From the NCBI RefSeq assembly GCF_900106645.1, contig NZ_FNMV01000018.1:1-64000 (forward strand): a stretch of 64,000 nt of DNA. Direction: 5' to 3'. The notes under the pieces are model-generated. The model was not told the origin of the DNA and did not search any database. It was given only the letters and a program-made list of their open reading frames with translations. Positions 37,847 to 46,300 of the stretch are shown piece by piece; the stretch's first letter is position 1; each line of letters begins with the position of its first letter. The position numbers were made by a program, and so were the translations under genes. Source of the stretch: Flavobacterium degerlachei (lineage in GTDB: Bacteria; Bacteroidota; Bacteroidia; Flavobacteriales; Flavobacteriaceae).

Positions 37847-39601
37847 ATGGCCGGCACCCCATCCTCTGCAACTAATCGAAGAATCTATAAATTTAGCAAA
37901 CTTGACAATTTTAGTTTTAATTTTTTTTCGTTACAATCTTTTATTGTAACGTCATTTCTTTTTTATTTAGAATTAACCTATGTTGCCTGGGGAAGTATTC
38001 CAATATTTCTGTTGTTTTTATATTTTTCGAATTCTAAAAAATATAGTTTTAGTCAAAAAGCTATTGCAGCATCTTTACTCTTAATAATCTATTTCACCTT
38101 TTCTTTCGCCTTGTATGGAAAAACATTCAATTTTATTGTCCTTTTATATATTATTCCTATCGTTTTATTAATAATAATTAGGTACCATAAGTTGATGTTT
38201 AATTTAATCTTACTCATTATTACAACAGTCTCAACTACTATCTATTTTGATTTTTTTGGGTTTGATTATGGTAACAAAATTTACTATGAAAAGAATATTT
38301 ACAATATATTTTTTTACTTTATTGTAATAATGATTTTGATTTATTTGATTGTATTACTCACTGCAAGGACCAACCTAGTCAAGTATATTATTGAAGACTT
38401 AAAAACTAAAAATAATGAATTAGAAGAATCTCGAATAGAGTTAAGGAAATTACAAATCAATAAAGAATCTTTTTTCGCCATAATGAGTCATGAAATTAGA
38501 ACACCTTTAAATGCCATAAAAGGAATTTCTGATATTTTAAAAAACAATATACAAAGTGAAGAAGATCAAAATCTTTTAGAACTAATGGACTATTCTTCAA
38601 ATCATCTATTAGCACTAGTAAATAATATATTAGATTTCACAAAATTAAACGACGGTGTATTCTCATTACAATACTCGGAATTCAACTTAGGTAAATCCCT
38701 AAATTCATTATTCAAAATGAATGAAAGATTAGCTTTAGAAAAGGGATTGAAATTTGAAATTCAAACCTCTACTGACATACCTCATTATGTTTATGGTGAT
38801 AAAAATAGAATCAATCAAATTGTTTTAAATCTATTAAATAATGCAATTGAATATACAAAAATAGGCACAGTAAAAATGCTTGTAACTGGCAATTATAACA
38901 GCGATATTAAAAAAGAATTCCTACTTCAAATAACCATCTCTGACACAGGTAAAGGAATAGACAAAGAATTAGGTGAAAAACTTTTTCAAAAATACGCTAC
39001 TTCAAACACATCAAAGAATAGCGTGGGACTAGGGCTAACAATTTCAAAGGGACTAATTGATTTAATGAATGGCTCTATATCATTTGATTCTGAACCAAAT
39101 GAGGGTACTACATTCCACATTACTATCCCACTACCAATCGTAGAAAATAACTCCACGAATTCAGATAATGTCGATAATAACTTTAAAGACACCGCAATAA
39201 AAATTCTTTTAGTTGATGACAATAAAATCAATTTATTAGTTTTAGAGAAACAGTTAAAAAACAAACTGAAAAACAGCCAACTTACTACTGCAAATAATGG
39301 GTTAGAAGCGTTAAACTTGATAAAAGAACATCAATACGATATTGTACTAATGGATGTAATTATGCCGATAATGGATGGTAAAACCGCGACAAAGCACGTA
39401 AGAAATTTAACTGATGACAGCAAAAAAAATATTCCAATAATTGCTTTAACTGCGAATGTTGGGGAAAAAGAATTGACAGAATGTTTAAATGCTGGAATGA
39501 CTGATTTCGTAACAAAACCATTTGAAGTTAATGCTTTATTAAAAATAATTTCTAAAAATTACAAGCCTGAAGAACAGCATAATCACTCGGTGTTGTCCTG
39601 A
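37847..39601 (+). CDS. Hybrid sensor histidine kinase/response regulator
   Basis: A 584-residue membrane protein. About five or six transmembrane helices (25-175) form the sensor part, without a recognisable ligand domain. A short coiled coil (180-205) leads to HisKA with His215 in FAIMSHEIRTPLNAIKG, then HATPase_c with the N box (NRINQIVLNLLNNAIEY), ISDTGKGI and VGLGLTISKG. The C-terminal receiver (450-575) has DD at 457-458, phospho-acceptor Asp503 in LMDVIMPIMDG and Lys in VTKPF. No DNA-binding output or partner gene is adjacent, so the phosphate may go to an unlinked HPt or regulator. Signal unknown. Confidence 0.94.
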   Translation: MAGTPSSATNRRIYKFSKLDNFSFNFFSLQSFIVTSFLFYLELTYVAWGSIPIFLLFLYFSNSKKYSFSQKAIAASLLLIIYFTFSFALYGKTFNFIVLLYIIPIVLLIIIRYHKLMFNLILLIITTVSTTIYFDFFGFDYGNKIYYEKNIYNIFFYFIVIMILIYLIVLLTARTNLVKYIIEDLKTKNNELEESRIELRKLQINKESFFAIMSHEIRTPLNAIKGISDILKNNIQSEEDQNLLELMDYSSNHLLALVNNILDFTKLNDGVFSLQYSEFNLGKSLNSLFKMNERLALEKGLKFEIQTSTDIPHYVYGDKNRINQIVLNLLNNAIEYTKIGTVKMLVTGNYNSDIKKEFLLQITISDTGKGIDKELGEKLFQKYATSNTSKNSVGLGLTISKGLIDLMNGSISFDSEPNEGTTFHITIPLPIVENNSTNSDNVDNNFKDTAIKILLVDDNKINLLVLEKQLKNKLKNSQLTTANNGLEALNLIKEHQYDIVLMDVIMPIMDGKTATKHVRNLTDDSKKNIPIIALTANVGEKELTECLNAGMTDFVTKPFEVNALLKIISKNYKPEEQHNHSVLS

Positions 39602-39778
39602 TTCTTTCGTTACTATTAAACCAATTACTGCTTATCATACACTTCGTTGTTTGTAATTAGGTGTATTTTGAATATTTATACAATCAAAGTTTAAAGGATG
39701 AAAGATAAGCAATACACTTAAAGGCTTGCCTCAACAGTAACAAAACGTCTTGATACACTTTTAGAATAAATCGATTTA

Positions 39779-41656
39779 ATGTACCTTGCAGGTCTATCTA
39801 AAAGTAAAATCATGAAAGAGAATAAAATGCTAATTTATATAAAAGAGGTTTTAAGAAATATGCCAGCTGGTTGGCTGAGTACAACAACCCATCGACTAGA
39901 TATTTATGATGAAAAATTGGCCAAAACTCAATTTTTAGATCAGTTTGAAACCTTATATAGTAACAACAATGCTACATCGGAAGCACTATCTGAATTACCT
40001 ACTGCTTACGACTATATTCGTTTAGGTCATCCCCTATCTTGCCTACTAGAATGGGCAATTGCGAAGCTAAACAATATTAGGTCAGAAAACGCAATCAGTT
40101 TTTCATCAAAGACGATTCCTGCCTTGGCCATTCTAAGAAAAAATTCATTAGACAATAAAAACACCCAAATCATTTATACAGGAGAGTTACCCGCTTTTTT
40201 CGATGCTGAAGTGTTGCAAGCTGTTTATGGATATCAGTTTGATTTAAAGAAAGTGGAGAATACAGAAGCTATTTCAGCTTTTGAAGGAAGTACTGTTTTT
40301 ATTTCACAACATGATGCTATTTCCAGTACTAATCTCAATCCAAATATCGACTTCTTTATCAATGGTTATGGACAATTAGGAAGTGTATTATTAGTTAATG
40401 GCGAGAAAAATGAAGCTTATATTTCCGAAATTCAACATGTAAGACGCAGAGAATCCATCGCCATGACTCCTGCCAATTGTCTTGCTGCATTAGAGTCGTT
40501 AATAGAACAAACCCATTTTGATACTGAGAAAAGTAATGTTGAAACTAACAAAACATTGGTTTTAGATTCAATTGCTACAATTACTAAAGCGCATACAAAG
40601 GCATTAGTTGCTTCTAGTGGATTGTCTATTCAATATGCGATTTTGATGGGACTTATTGACGATGCTTTAGAGAAACACAAAGGAAAGGCGATTAAAATTA
40701 TTGTTCCTCCTAATTGTTATGGTGGTACAAATGACCAAGCAAGACGTGTTGCTGCCTGTATTGATAACGTTGAAATTGTGGATTTACTAGTTGATGGTGA
40801 TAATGACATGGTTCAAAGTATTGATACCGTCTTAGCTAAAATTGCTACTGAAGATGCAATCCCATACATCATCGCTGAAATTCCAACAAACCCAAGAGTA
40901 GAAGTTCCAGATTTAATCCAATTAAAAAATGTGTTAAGTGTGCCACGTAAAACAGCCACTGGCGAAATGGCAATAGATCCTGTTTTTATTTTAGATCAAA
41001 CCTTTTGCCCTAATGTCCACTTTTTAGGCGAAGACGATGTACTGTCAACAGTTAGAACTATTTCATTTGCAAGTGGATCAAAATTTCCAAGCGGCGGACA
41101 GTGTACCGCAGGTTATTGTGTAGGAAATAAAAAAACAGAAGCTTTGATGGAAAAAATAGAAAAGCATCTCCTACTTTGCGATAATGAGGCCACCCCTCTT
41201 CAATATGAAATATTGGCAAAACAGCTACCTTCAATGAATCAAAGAATTGAGGATGCCTATAAAAATACTCGTGAATTTGTAAACTTTATCCATGAGGTTT
41301 TACCTGCCGCAAAAATCAATTTTGTTTCAGAAGAACTGGCGGAGCAAGGATTTACACCATCTGTTTTTTCATTAGACCTTCCTACTAAAGGAAATACAGA
41401 TGAAGAAAGAGAAGAGTATAAAAGAGCGTTAAACCTCAAGTTAATAAATCTAATGATTACAAAAATCCCTAATGAAAGTAAGTACTGTGTGAGTTATGGA
41501 CAATTAAAAGGTTGTTACTGGACGATCCCAGCTACATCTACTCAAGGGACAACTAAAGAAGGCGACAAGGACTATATTGCTCGTGTAGCGCTTTCGCCAA
41601 ATATGGATTTGGAACTGCATAAAAAAGTCTTTTTAGATTTTGTTGCAACTATGTAA
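39779..41656 (+). CDS. Oversized Cys/Met-metabolism-type PLP enzyme
   Basis: A 625-residue protein. The C-terminal part (about 255-625) has the Cys/Met metabolism PLP fold: EIPTNPRVEVPDL, Asp406 in FILDQTFCPN, and the probable Schiff-base Lys435 in SFASGSKFPSGGQC. That region is normally about 380-400 residues and stands alone. Here a 250-residue N-terminal part precedes it, without transmembrane segments and without a motif I recognise. A second in-frame ATG at 39812 is also possible as the start. The enzyme is probably a C-S lyase or gamma-synthase, but substrate is unknown and no met or cys genes are next to it. Confidence 0.8.
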   Translation: MYLAGLSKSKIMKENKMLIYIKEVLRNMPAGWLSTTTHRLDIYDEKLAKTQFLDQFETLYSNNNATSEALSELPTAYDYIRLGHPLSCLLEWAIAKLNNIRSENAISFSSKTIPALAILRKNSLDNKNTQIIYTGELPAFFDAEVLQAVYGYQFDLKKVENTEAISAFEGSTVFISQHDAISSTNLNPNIDFFINGYGQLGSVLLVNGEKNEAYISEIQHVRRRESIAMTPANCLAALESLIEQTHFDTEKSNVETNKTLVLDSIATITKAHTKALVASSGLSIQYAILMGLIDDALEKHKGKAIKIIVPPNCYGGTNDQARRVAACIDNVEIVDLLVDGDNDMVQSIDTVLAKIATEDAIPYIIAEIPTNPRVEVPDLIQLKNVLSVPRKTATGEMAIDPVFILDQTFCPNVHFLGEDDVLSTVRTISFASGSKFPSGGQCTAGYCVGNKKTEALMEKIEKHLLLCDNEATPLQYEILAKQLPSMNQRIEDAYKNTREFVNFIHEVLPAAKINFVSEELAEQGFTPSVFSLDLPTKGNTDEEREEYKRALNLKLINLMITKIPNESKYCVSYGQLKGCYWTIPATSTQGTTKEGDKDYIARVALSPNMDLELHKKVFLDFVATM

Positions 41657-41663
41657 ATATATT

Positions 41664-41690
41664 GGGAGGCGTTAGCGCCTCCCTTCTTTT
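41664..41690 (+). terminator. Terminator of the PLP enzyme gene
   Basis: Perfect 8 bp stem (GGGAGGCG at 41664-41671, CGCCTCCC at 41676-41683) with a TTAG loop and a following TTCTTTTC tract. Confidence 0.83.
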
Positions 41691-41882
41691 CTATACCAAC
41701 TTTATTGTATAAACCAATGAATTTGAAATAGTGTTAAGCATACAAATTATCCAAACAACATTATTTTATAAATCACTTGGCCCGAATCCTTTTTTCAAAG
41801 CCGTAAAACTGAATCTAAAAGACAAGTTAAAAGGATACTTGTTTAAACTACTCACGGTTCTTTCTTTTTCCAAATCATTAGG

Positions 41883-41996
41883 GCGTGACCCTACCGTTAG
41901 CTTCGTCGTTCCTCCTGGCTACTTTCGGGTCGGGCTATTCGCTGTATCTTTTGTTCCGCAAGCTCCACAAAAGGATGCCGCTACTATCCCTCACGC
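41883..41996. repeat. Interspersed hairpin repeat, copy D (extended)
   Basis: The core TCGGGCTATTCGCTGTATCT to AAAAGGATGCCGCTACTATC (41930-41990) matches copies B and C. GCGTGA at 41883-41888 and TCACGC at 41991-41996 may mark longer inverted ends. It occupies most of the 41657-42182 gap, in which I see no credible gene. Confidence 0.72.
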
Positions 41997-42182
41997 AAAT
42001 AAGTACTTCAATCATATTCAGTTCTTATTAACAACCACTTTTGTAAGAATAAATCGAGTATATTTGAATAGCTAATAAACGACACAATAGTGAGAATCTA
42101 TCCAATTTTTGGTGTATAGGGGCTACTTTGTAGTGGGTATATATTAGTTGGTTCAATGATAAAAAAAACGATACGTAAATAA

Positions 42183-43211
42183 ATGAACAATAGAGCAAAA
42201 AAGGAATTGTTATTTAAAATCTACTCTGAAAATTTCAAATACATTAAGGATAATTCAAGCCTGAAAAATAATTTTGAAAAAGATTTTGGTTGCTACTGTC
42301 CTATTTGCTTAATTTATTTTGAGAAAGCTGATTTATTTGATAAAATAAACCCATTGACTATTGAACACAATCCACCACAATCACTTGGTGGAAAAGGAAG
42401 TGTATTAACGTGTAAGAAATGTAATTCTGAAGCAGGACATAAAATAGATAATGAAATTTTAAATAAATTATTAGAAATAGATGCAGTAAATTTCAAACCT
42501 AATGCAGAAATTAAAACACAATTTTTTAACGATTCTACTGAAGGAAAAGGTGTTAATGCTAATATAAAAATTGATAAAGATCGAAAAATAATTATCAATA
42601 TTGATAGTAAAAACAACAATCCTAAAACACAACAGAATTTTTTAAATAGTGAAGTTCACGAATATAAATCACCTTTTTTTAGTGATAATTTGATTGATAC
42701 TGGATGGACTAAAAAGTTAAAATTTACTTTTAAAAAACCTAAAAAAGCAAATGAAAGGTTGGCAACTATCTCTTTATTAAAAATCGCTTATTTAATGGCT
42801 TTTGAAAAACTTGGACACCTGTATTTATTTAATAAAAATGCTGAAATAGTTCGAGAACAAATAAAATTTCCAGACAAAGAAATTATTAAAAACCCATTTT
42901 GGATAAATTATAAATTTCCAGATAATATACTAGGAGTTAATATAATAACTAAGCCAAGAGAATTACGGTCTATACTAGTTGTATATGATTTAAAAACAAA
43001 ATCGGATACTTATAGAATTGCCATATGTATTCCTGGATTTAGTGAGGATGATGACAAAATTTATGAAAATATAAATGAAAAATTGTGCAAGGGCGAAAGT
43101 TTTGAAAATGTAGAAGTGAATAATTACATAAATTCTGAATATAAGATCAAGAATTTAGAAGACACTTTTCTTTTGGTTAATTTTTGGGAGTCTTTCGTTG
43201 AAAAGCAATAA
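42183..43211 (+). CDS. HNH endonuclease-like zinc protein
   Basis: A 342-residue protein with an N-terminal zinc/HNH-type motif: CPIC (about 38-41), EHNPPQSLGG and LTCKKCN (about 76-82), the usual arrangement of a ββα-metal nuclease with a Cys4 finger. The remaining 250 residues are Lys/Asn/Ile-rich and not recognised. Very low GC and isolation from methylases or other restriction genes suggest an accessory, horizontally moved gene. Its stop lies 7 bases before an attC-like hairpin, as in integron cassettes. A defence role is plausible but unproven. Confidence 0.8.
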   Translation: MNNRAKKELLFKIYSENFKYIKDNSSLKNNFEKDFGCYCPICLIYFEKADLFDKINPLTIEHNPPQSLGGKGSVLTCKKCNSEAGHKIDNEILNKLLEIDAVNFKPNAEIKTQFFNDSTEGKGVNANIKIDKDRKIIINIDSKNNNPKTQQNFLNSEVHEYKSPFFSDNLIDTGWTKKLKFTFKKPKKANERLATISLLKIAYLMAFEKLGHLYLFNKNAEIVREQIKFPDKEIIKNPFWINYKFPDNILGVNIITKPRELRSILVVYDLKTKSDTYRIAICIPGFSEDDDKIYENINEKLCKGESFENVEVNNYINSEYKIKNLEDTFLLVNFWESFVEKQ

Positions 43212-43218
43212 ATCACGG

Positions 43219-43344
43219 CACCCAACTGCCGTTTGGCAAGATTGCGAATTTAGTGGAAGTACCGTTTCGAATCAAGTTTTCGTTAAGCCGAAAATTGAAC
43301 GTTTACGAACTTCCAGCCCTCTCAAAGGCAAAACCTTGGTAGTA
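43219..43344 (+). other. attC-like recombination site (126 bp imperfect hairpin)
   Basis: Starts with ACCCAAC (an RYYYAAC-type core, 43220-43226) and ends with CTTGGTAGTA. In between, arms pair around a TTAAGC apex: TCAAGTTTTCG (43272-43282) with CGAAAATTGA (43289-43298), and TGGAAGT (43254-43260) with ACTTCCA (43309-43315). Length and layout resemble the long attC sites of chromosomal integrons. The end core has C, not the usual G, before TT. No integrase gene is in the window, so identity is inferred. Confidence 0.55.
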
Positions 43345-43352
43345 ATTTTAAA

Positions 43353-44180
43353 ATGACACTTATGACAAAATTGACATCAACATTTTTAGTCGGATTAATG
43401 GTATTTACTTCTTGCAAACAAAATCAAAACAAAATTGACTGGATTTTTGTTGAAGGTGGCAATTTTGAACAAGGTAAAAACCAAATCATCATTAGCGCTA
43501 AAGGCGACACAATAAATGGTTTTACAAGTCCACACAGAATGGTTGAACTTGATGACTTTTATATAAGCAAATATGAGATAACCGTTAAACAGTTTAAGGA
43601 ATTTTGTAAAGAAACAGATAGAAAAATGCCTAACGCACCTACTGAAAGTGCAAACGGAATTAAAGTAAATTACAAATGGATTGACGAAAATCCTATGCTT
43701 GCAACTTGGGACGAAGCAAATGATTTTGCAAAATGGGCAGGCGGAAGACTCCCTACAGAAGCAGAATGGGAATATGCAGCAAAAGGTGGGAAACAAACAA
43801 AAGGATTTAAATATAGTGGTAGCAATAATCCAATTGAAGTTGGTTGGGTAAAAGAAAACTCAGACAGTACATTTCATAAAGTTGGACTTCTCAAACCTAA
43901 TGAACTTGGAATATATGATATGACTGGAAATGTTGGCGAATGGGTTTTTGATTGGTATAATCCCGAAAAAGACAGTTTGGTAACTACGAAAAATCCACAA
44001 GGGCCAACCGAAGGAGAAGGAACATATAAAATTTCAAAAGGTGTTAGTTGGTTTTACGAAACACAAAGTGCAGACGGAAAACCACTAGAATACGGTATTC
44101 ATATGCCAGAAGTTAGATACCAATCTCCAAAAAGTACACGGAATGACGGATTTGGATTTAGAATTGCAAAAAGCAAATAA
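43353..44180 (+). CDS. Formylglycine-generating-enzyme-like (SUMF1) lipoprotein
   Basis: A 275-residue lipoprotein (lipobox FTSC, Cys about 21) with the FGE-sulfatase fold: ISKYEITVKQFKEFC, ATWDEANDFAKWAGGRLPTEAEWEYAAKGG-type core, MTGNVGEWVFDW and a GFGFRIAKSK end. Many family members are not sulfatase-maturing enzymes; the copper-binding cysteine pair of true FGEs is not evident here, so catalytic function is doubtful. No sulfatase gene is adjacent. The start sits 8 bases after the attC-like element and the stop 4 bases before its inverse boundary, as in a gene cassette. An alternative start is ATG 43362. Confidence 0.85.
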   Translation: MTLMTKLTSTFLVGLMVFTSCKQNQNKIDWIFVEGGNFEQGKNQIIISAKGDTINGFTSPHRMVELDDFYISKYEITVKQFKEFCKETDRKMPNAPTESANGIKVNYKWIDENPMLATWDEANDFAKWAGGRLPTEAEWEYAAKGGKQTKGFKYSGSNNPIEVGWVKENSDSTFHKVGLLKPNELGIYDMTGNVGEWVFDWYNPEKDSLVTTKNPQGPTEGEGTYKISKGVSWFYETQSADGKPLEYGIHMPEVRYQSPKSTRNDGFGFRIAKSK

Positions 44181-44184
44181 AAAC

Positions 44185-44213
44185 TACTACCAACAGATAA
44201 GGATTCGTTGGGC
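44185..44213 (+). other. Short, probably truncated attC-like boundary
   Basis: TACTACCAA at 44185-44193 is the exact inverse of TTGGTAGTA at 43336-43344, so the pair frames the SUMF1-like gene. Fourteen bases later GTTGGGC (44207-44213) fits the GTTRRRY core. The body expected between the cores is missing, so it would be a deleted site. The identification is tentative. Confidence 0.4.
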
Positions 44214-44563
44214 TTGAGCATCTTAGCCCCTTGGAGCATCGCCCAAACTTCAGCTTTACTGAGTGTTACAGCAATTTTTTTCTCATGCTTTATAGAAGGC
44301 AATCGCAAGTATTCATAAAGAAAGCCTTCGGATTTAAGTAGAAACCGAAGCCCATAAACAGTGTGTTTACAATACGTTTGTGAACGGGTTTTTGACTTTT
44401 TTGACTTTTTTGAAGATAAAACAAAAAATCATGTACTTACTCTGGATCCAATTCGGTGGAAATCTTCCCAAAATACAAAGCAAAACAGGAATATACAGAC
44501 ATTTGGATATTAGGAATAGCTAATTTCAATCAAAAAATTATTTCATAAGTAGATAAGAAAATA

Positions 44564-44710
44564 ATGGATAAATTTTTCCAACAAATAATAAAATATCGAG
44601 CAGAAAATAATTTGCCACCCGATACTTTGGAACGATTGGAAACTGACAAAATCATTATTGAAAATAAAAACGAAATATGCATGTACTTAATGTGCGGGAA
44701 TAAATTATAA
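44564..44710 (+). CDS. Possible 48-residue ORF or gene fragment
   Basis: The frame MDKFFQQIIKYRAENNLPPD continues to a TAA at 44708 and has coding-like composition with balanced charged residues. There is no recognised family, signal or terminator. The surrounding 44214-44930 region otherwise holds only short broken frames, so this may be the remnant of a larger cassette gene. Confidence 0.3.
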   Translation: MDKFFQQIIKYRAENNLPPDTLERLETDKIIIENKNEICMYLMCGNKL

Positions 44711-44930
44711 AATGCGATTGTACTTTTCCTTTCACTTGAAGAGTAAAATAAAGCTACAATTAAGAGGTGAAATCTTCTAAAATACTGGTTCTACAGCGTA
44801 AAAACACCTAAAGTGCTATTCTAAAAACGCACAACACACTAGCTACAATTATATCCATTTTAACAAAATAAGGCTTCATTAATACGTTTATTTTCAGTAA
44901 GTTTATATTTCCTTTTTATAAACTACAATT

Positions 44931-45848
44931 ATGAATCGCAACTACATAAAGCCACCCAATTTATCGAATGAAAAATCGCTAAAGACATTAGTTGAAAACA
45001 GAACGGTTTACAATTTGAATCATTGTGAATTGAATCTTTTTGAAACTTATAAAGCGTCGGAATTGGTTCCTTTAAAGTTTAACGATTTAGTGGTTACTAG
45101 TATGCTAAGGGGAAAAAAAGTGATGCATCTTTTTGATGATCCTAGTTTCGAATATTTACCTGGCGAGACGGTTGTTATTCCCTCTAATGTAGAAATGAAA
45201 ATTGACTTTCCAGAGGCTACAAAGAATAATCCCACGCAATGCCTAGCACTTGCAATTGACCAACATAAAATTACACAAACCTTAGACTTCCTGAATGAAC
45301 GTTACCCTAAAGAAGGGAACAAGCAATTCTGGCATTTAGACTATCAGAATTACTATTTTTATAATAATGTAGAGCTGGCCACAACCATTAATAAACTAGT
45401 TAAGGAATGCATGAGCACATCAGTCACTAAAGATGTTTTGGCTGATTTGACTTTGCAGGAACTTTTAATCCGAATTATCCAGACACAAACGACAAAATCC
45501 ATTGATGACGGTTTGTATACAAATCCAAATTCTCCAATAACACAGGTACTGGAATATATACGGTTAAATTTAAGGGAAAACATCAGCCTTAAAAATCTAA
45601 GTGATATCTGCTGTATGAGTACTACTTCTTTTTATCGTTTTTTTAAAAGAGAATTAGGCATGAGCCCGATTGAGTTTGTTATCAGTGAAAAAATGCGATG
45701 TGCCAAAAAATTATTAAAAAACCCTAGCATACAAATCAATGAAGTATGCCATTTATCTGGTTTTGAAGACAGCAATTACTTTATTCGTTTGTTTAAAAAG
45801 CATGAAGGGATTACACCAAAGCAATACCAGCTATTATATGTAAACTAG
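44931..45848 (+). CDS. AraC family transcriptional regulator
   Basis: A 305-residue regulator with an N-terminal AraC-type ligand/dimerisation domain (about 15-190) and two helix-turn-helix motifs at the C terminus (ISLKNLSDICCMSTTSFYRF and INEVCHLSGFEDSNYFIRLF). Family members of this kind often act on an adjacent aldehyde dehydrogenase operon, and the DUF779-aldehyde dehydrogenase pair is immediately downstream in convergent orientation, only one base apart. It is therefore the best local candidate regulator of that pair. Ligand unknown. Confidence 0.92.
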   Translation: MNRNYIKPPNLSNEKSLKTLVENRTVYNLNHCELNLFETYKASELVPLKFNDLVVTSMLRGKKVMHLFDDPSFEYLPGETVVIPSNVEMKIDFPEATKNNPTQCLALAIDQHKITQTLDFLNERYPKEGNKQFWHLDYQNYYFYNNVELATTINKLVKECMSTSVTKDVLADLTLQELLIRIIQTQTTKSIDDGLYTNPNSPITQVLEYIRLNLRENISLKNLSDICCMSTTSFYRFFKRELGMSPIEFVISEKMRCAKKLLKNPSIQINEVCHLSGFEDSNYFIRLFKKHEGITPKQYQLLYVN

Positions 45849-45849
45849 C

Positions 45850-46224
45850 TTACTCTATATATTTTACAGGTTCTAAATTTAGCTCTTCTTCGGGAGTGAA
45901 AATTCTGTATTCAATTTGAAAGGTTTTCTTCAATGGGGTTTCTAATGAAAACCCTCCTACTCCAAATGCGTCAATTACCTTTAAGGTAAAATGGGCATGT
46001 TGCCAATACTCAAACAAATCTTTATCAACCCAGAATTCAGTTTCTTCAATGGTTCCGATGCATACGTCTCCCATTCTTTGATAGAAACCTCCTTTTTCAA
46101 AACACTGTGGCTGTGATCCCTCACAGCAACCTCCAGCCTGATAAAACATTAGATCTCCATGTTTTTCCTTCAAATTTTTGATTAATTCTATCGCTTCTTC
46201 TGTGGCATCAATTCTTTTTATCAT
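45850..46224 (-). CDS. DUF779 protein
   Basis: A 124-residue cytoplasmic protein of the DUF779 family. It carries a cysteine-rich stretch FYQAGGCCEGSQPQCF (about 28-43), conserved TEFWVDKDLFEYWQHA and GGFSLETPL. The family is generally encoded beside aldehyde dehydrogenases, as here (76 bases downstream of that gene). A metal- or thiol-related helper role is an inference. No terminator separates it from the convergent AraC gene. Confidence 0.92.
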   Translation of the reverse strand: MIKRIDATEEAIELIKNLKEKHGDLMFYQAGGCCEGSQPQCFEKGGFYQRMGDVCIGTIEETEFWVDKDLFEYWQHAHFTLKVIDAFGVGGFSLETPLKKTFQIEYRIFTPEEELNLEPVKYIE

Positions 46225-46300
46225 CTTTTCTAATTTAAAATAAAACCCGACAAATCCTACAATCTGTCAGGCTTATTATTAACCAATAATCTAAAATCTA

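Noticed and set aside
41731..42075. 114-codon frame on the plus strand after the PLP enzyme
   Set aside because: It runs through interspersed repeat D, has no family features and no start signal, and its composition changes along its length.
43353..44180. True sulfatase-activating enzyme
   Set aside because: The conserved cysteine pair of formylglycine-generating enzymes is not visible and no sulfatase is nearby, so only the fold is claimed.
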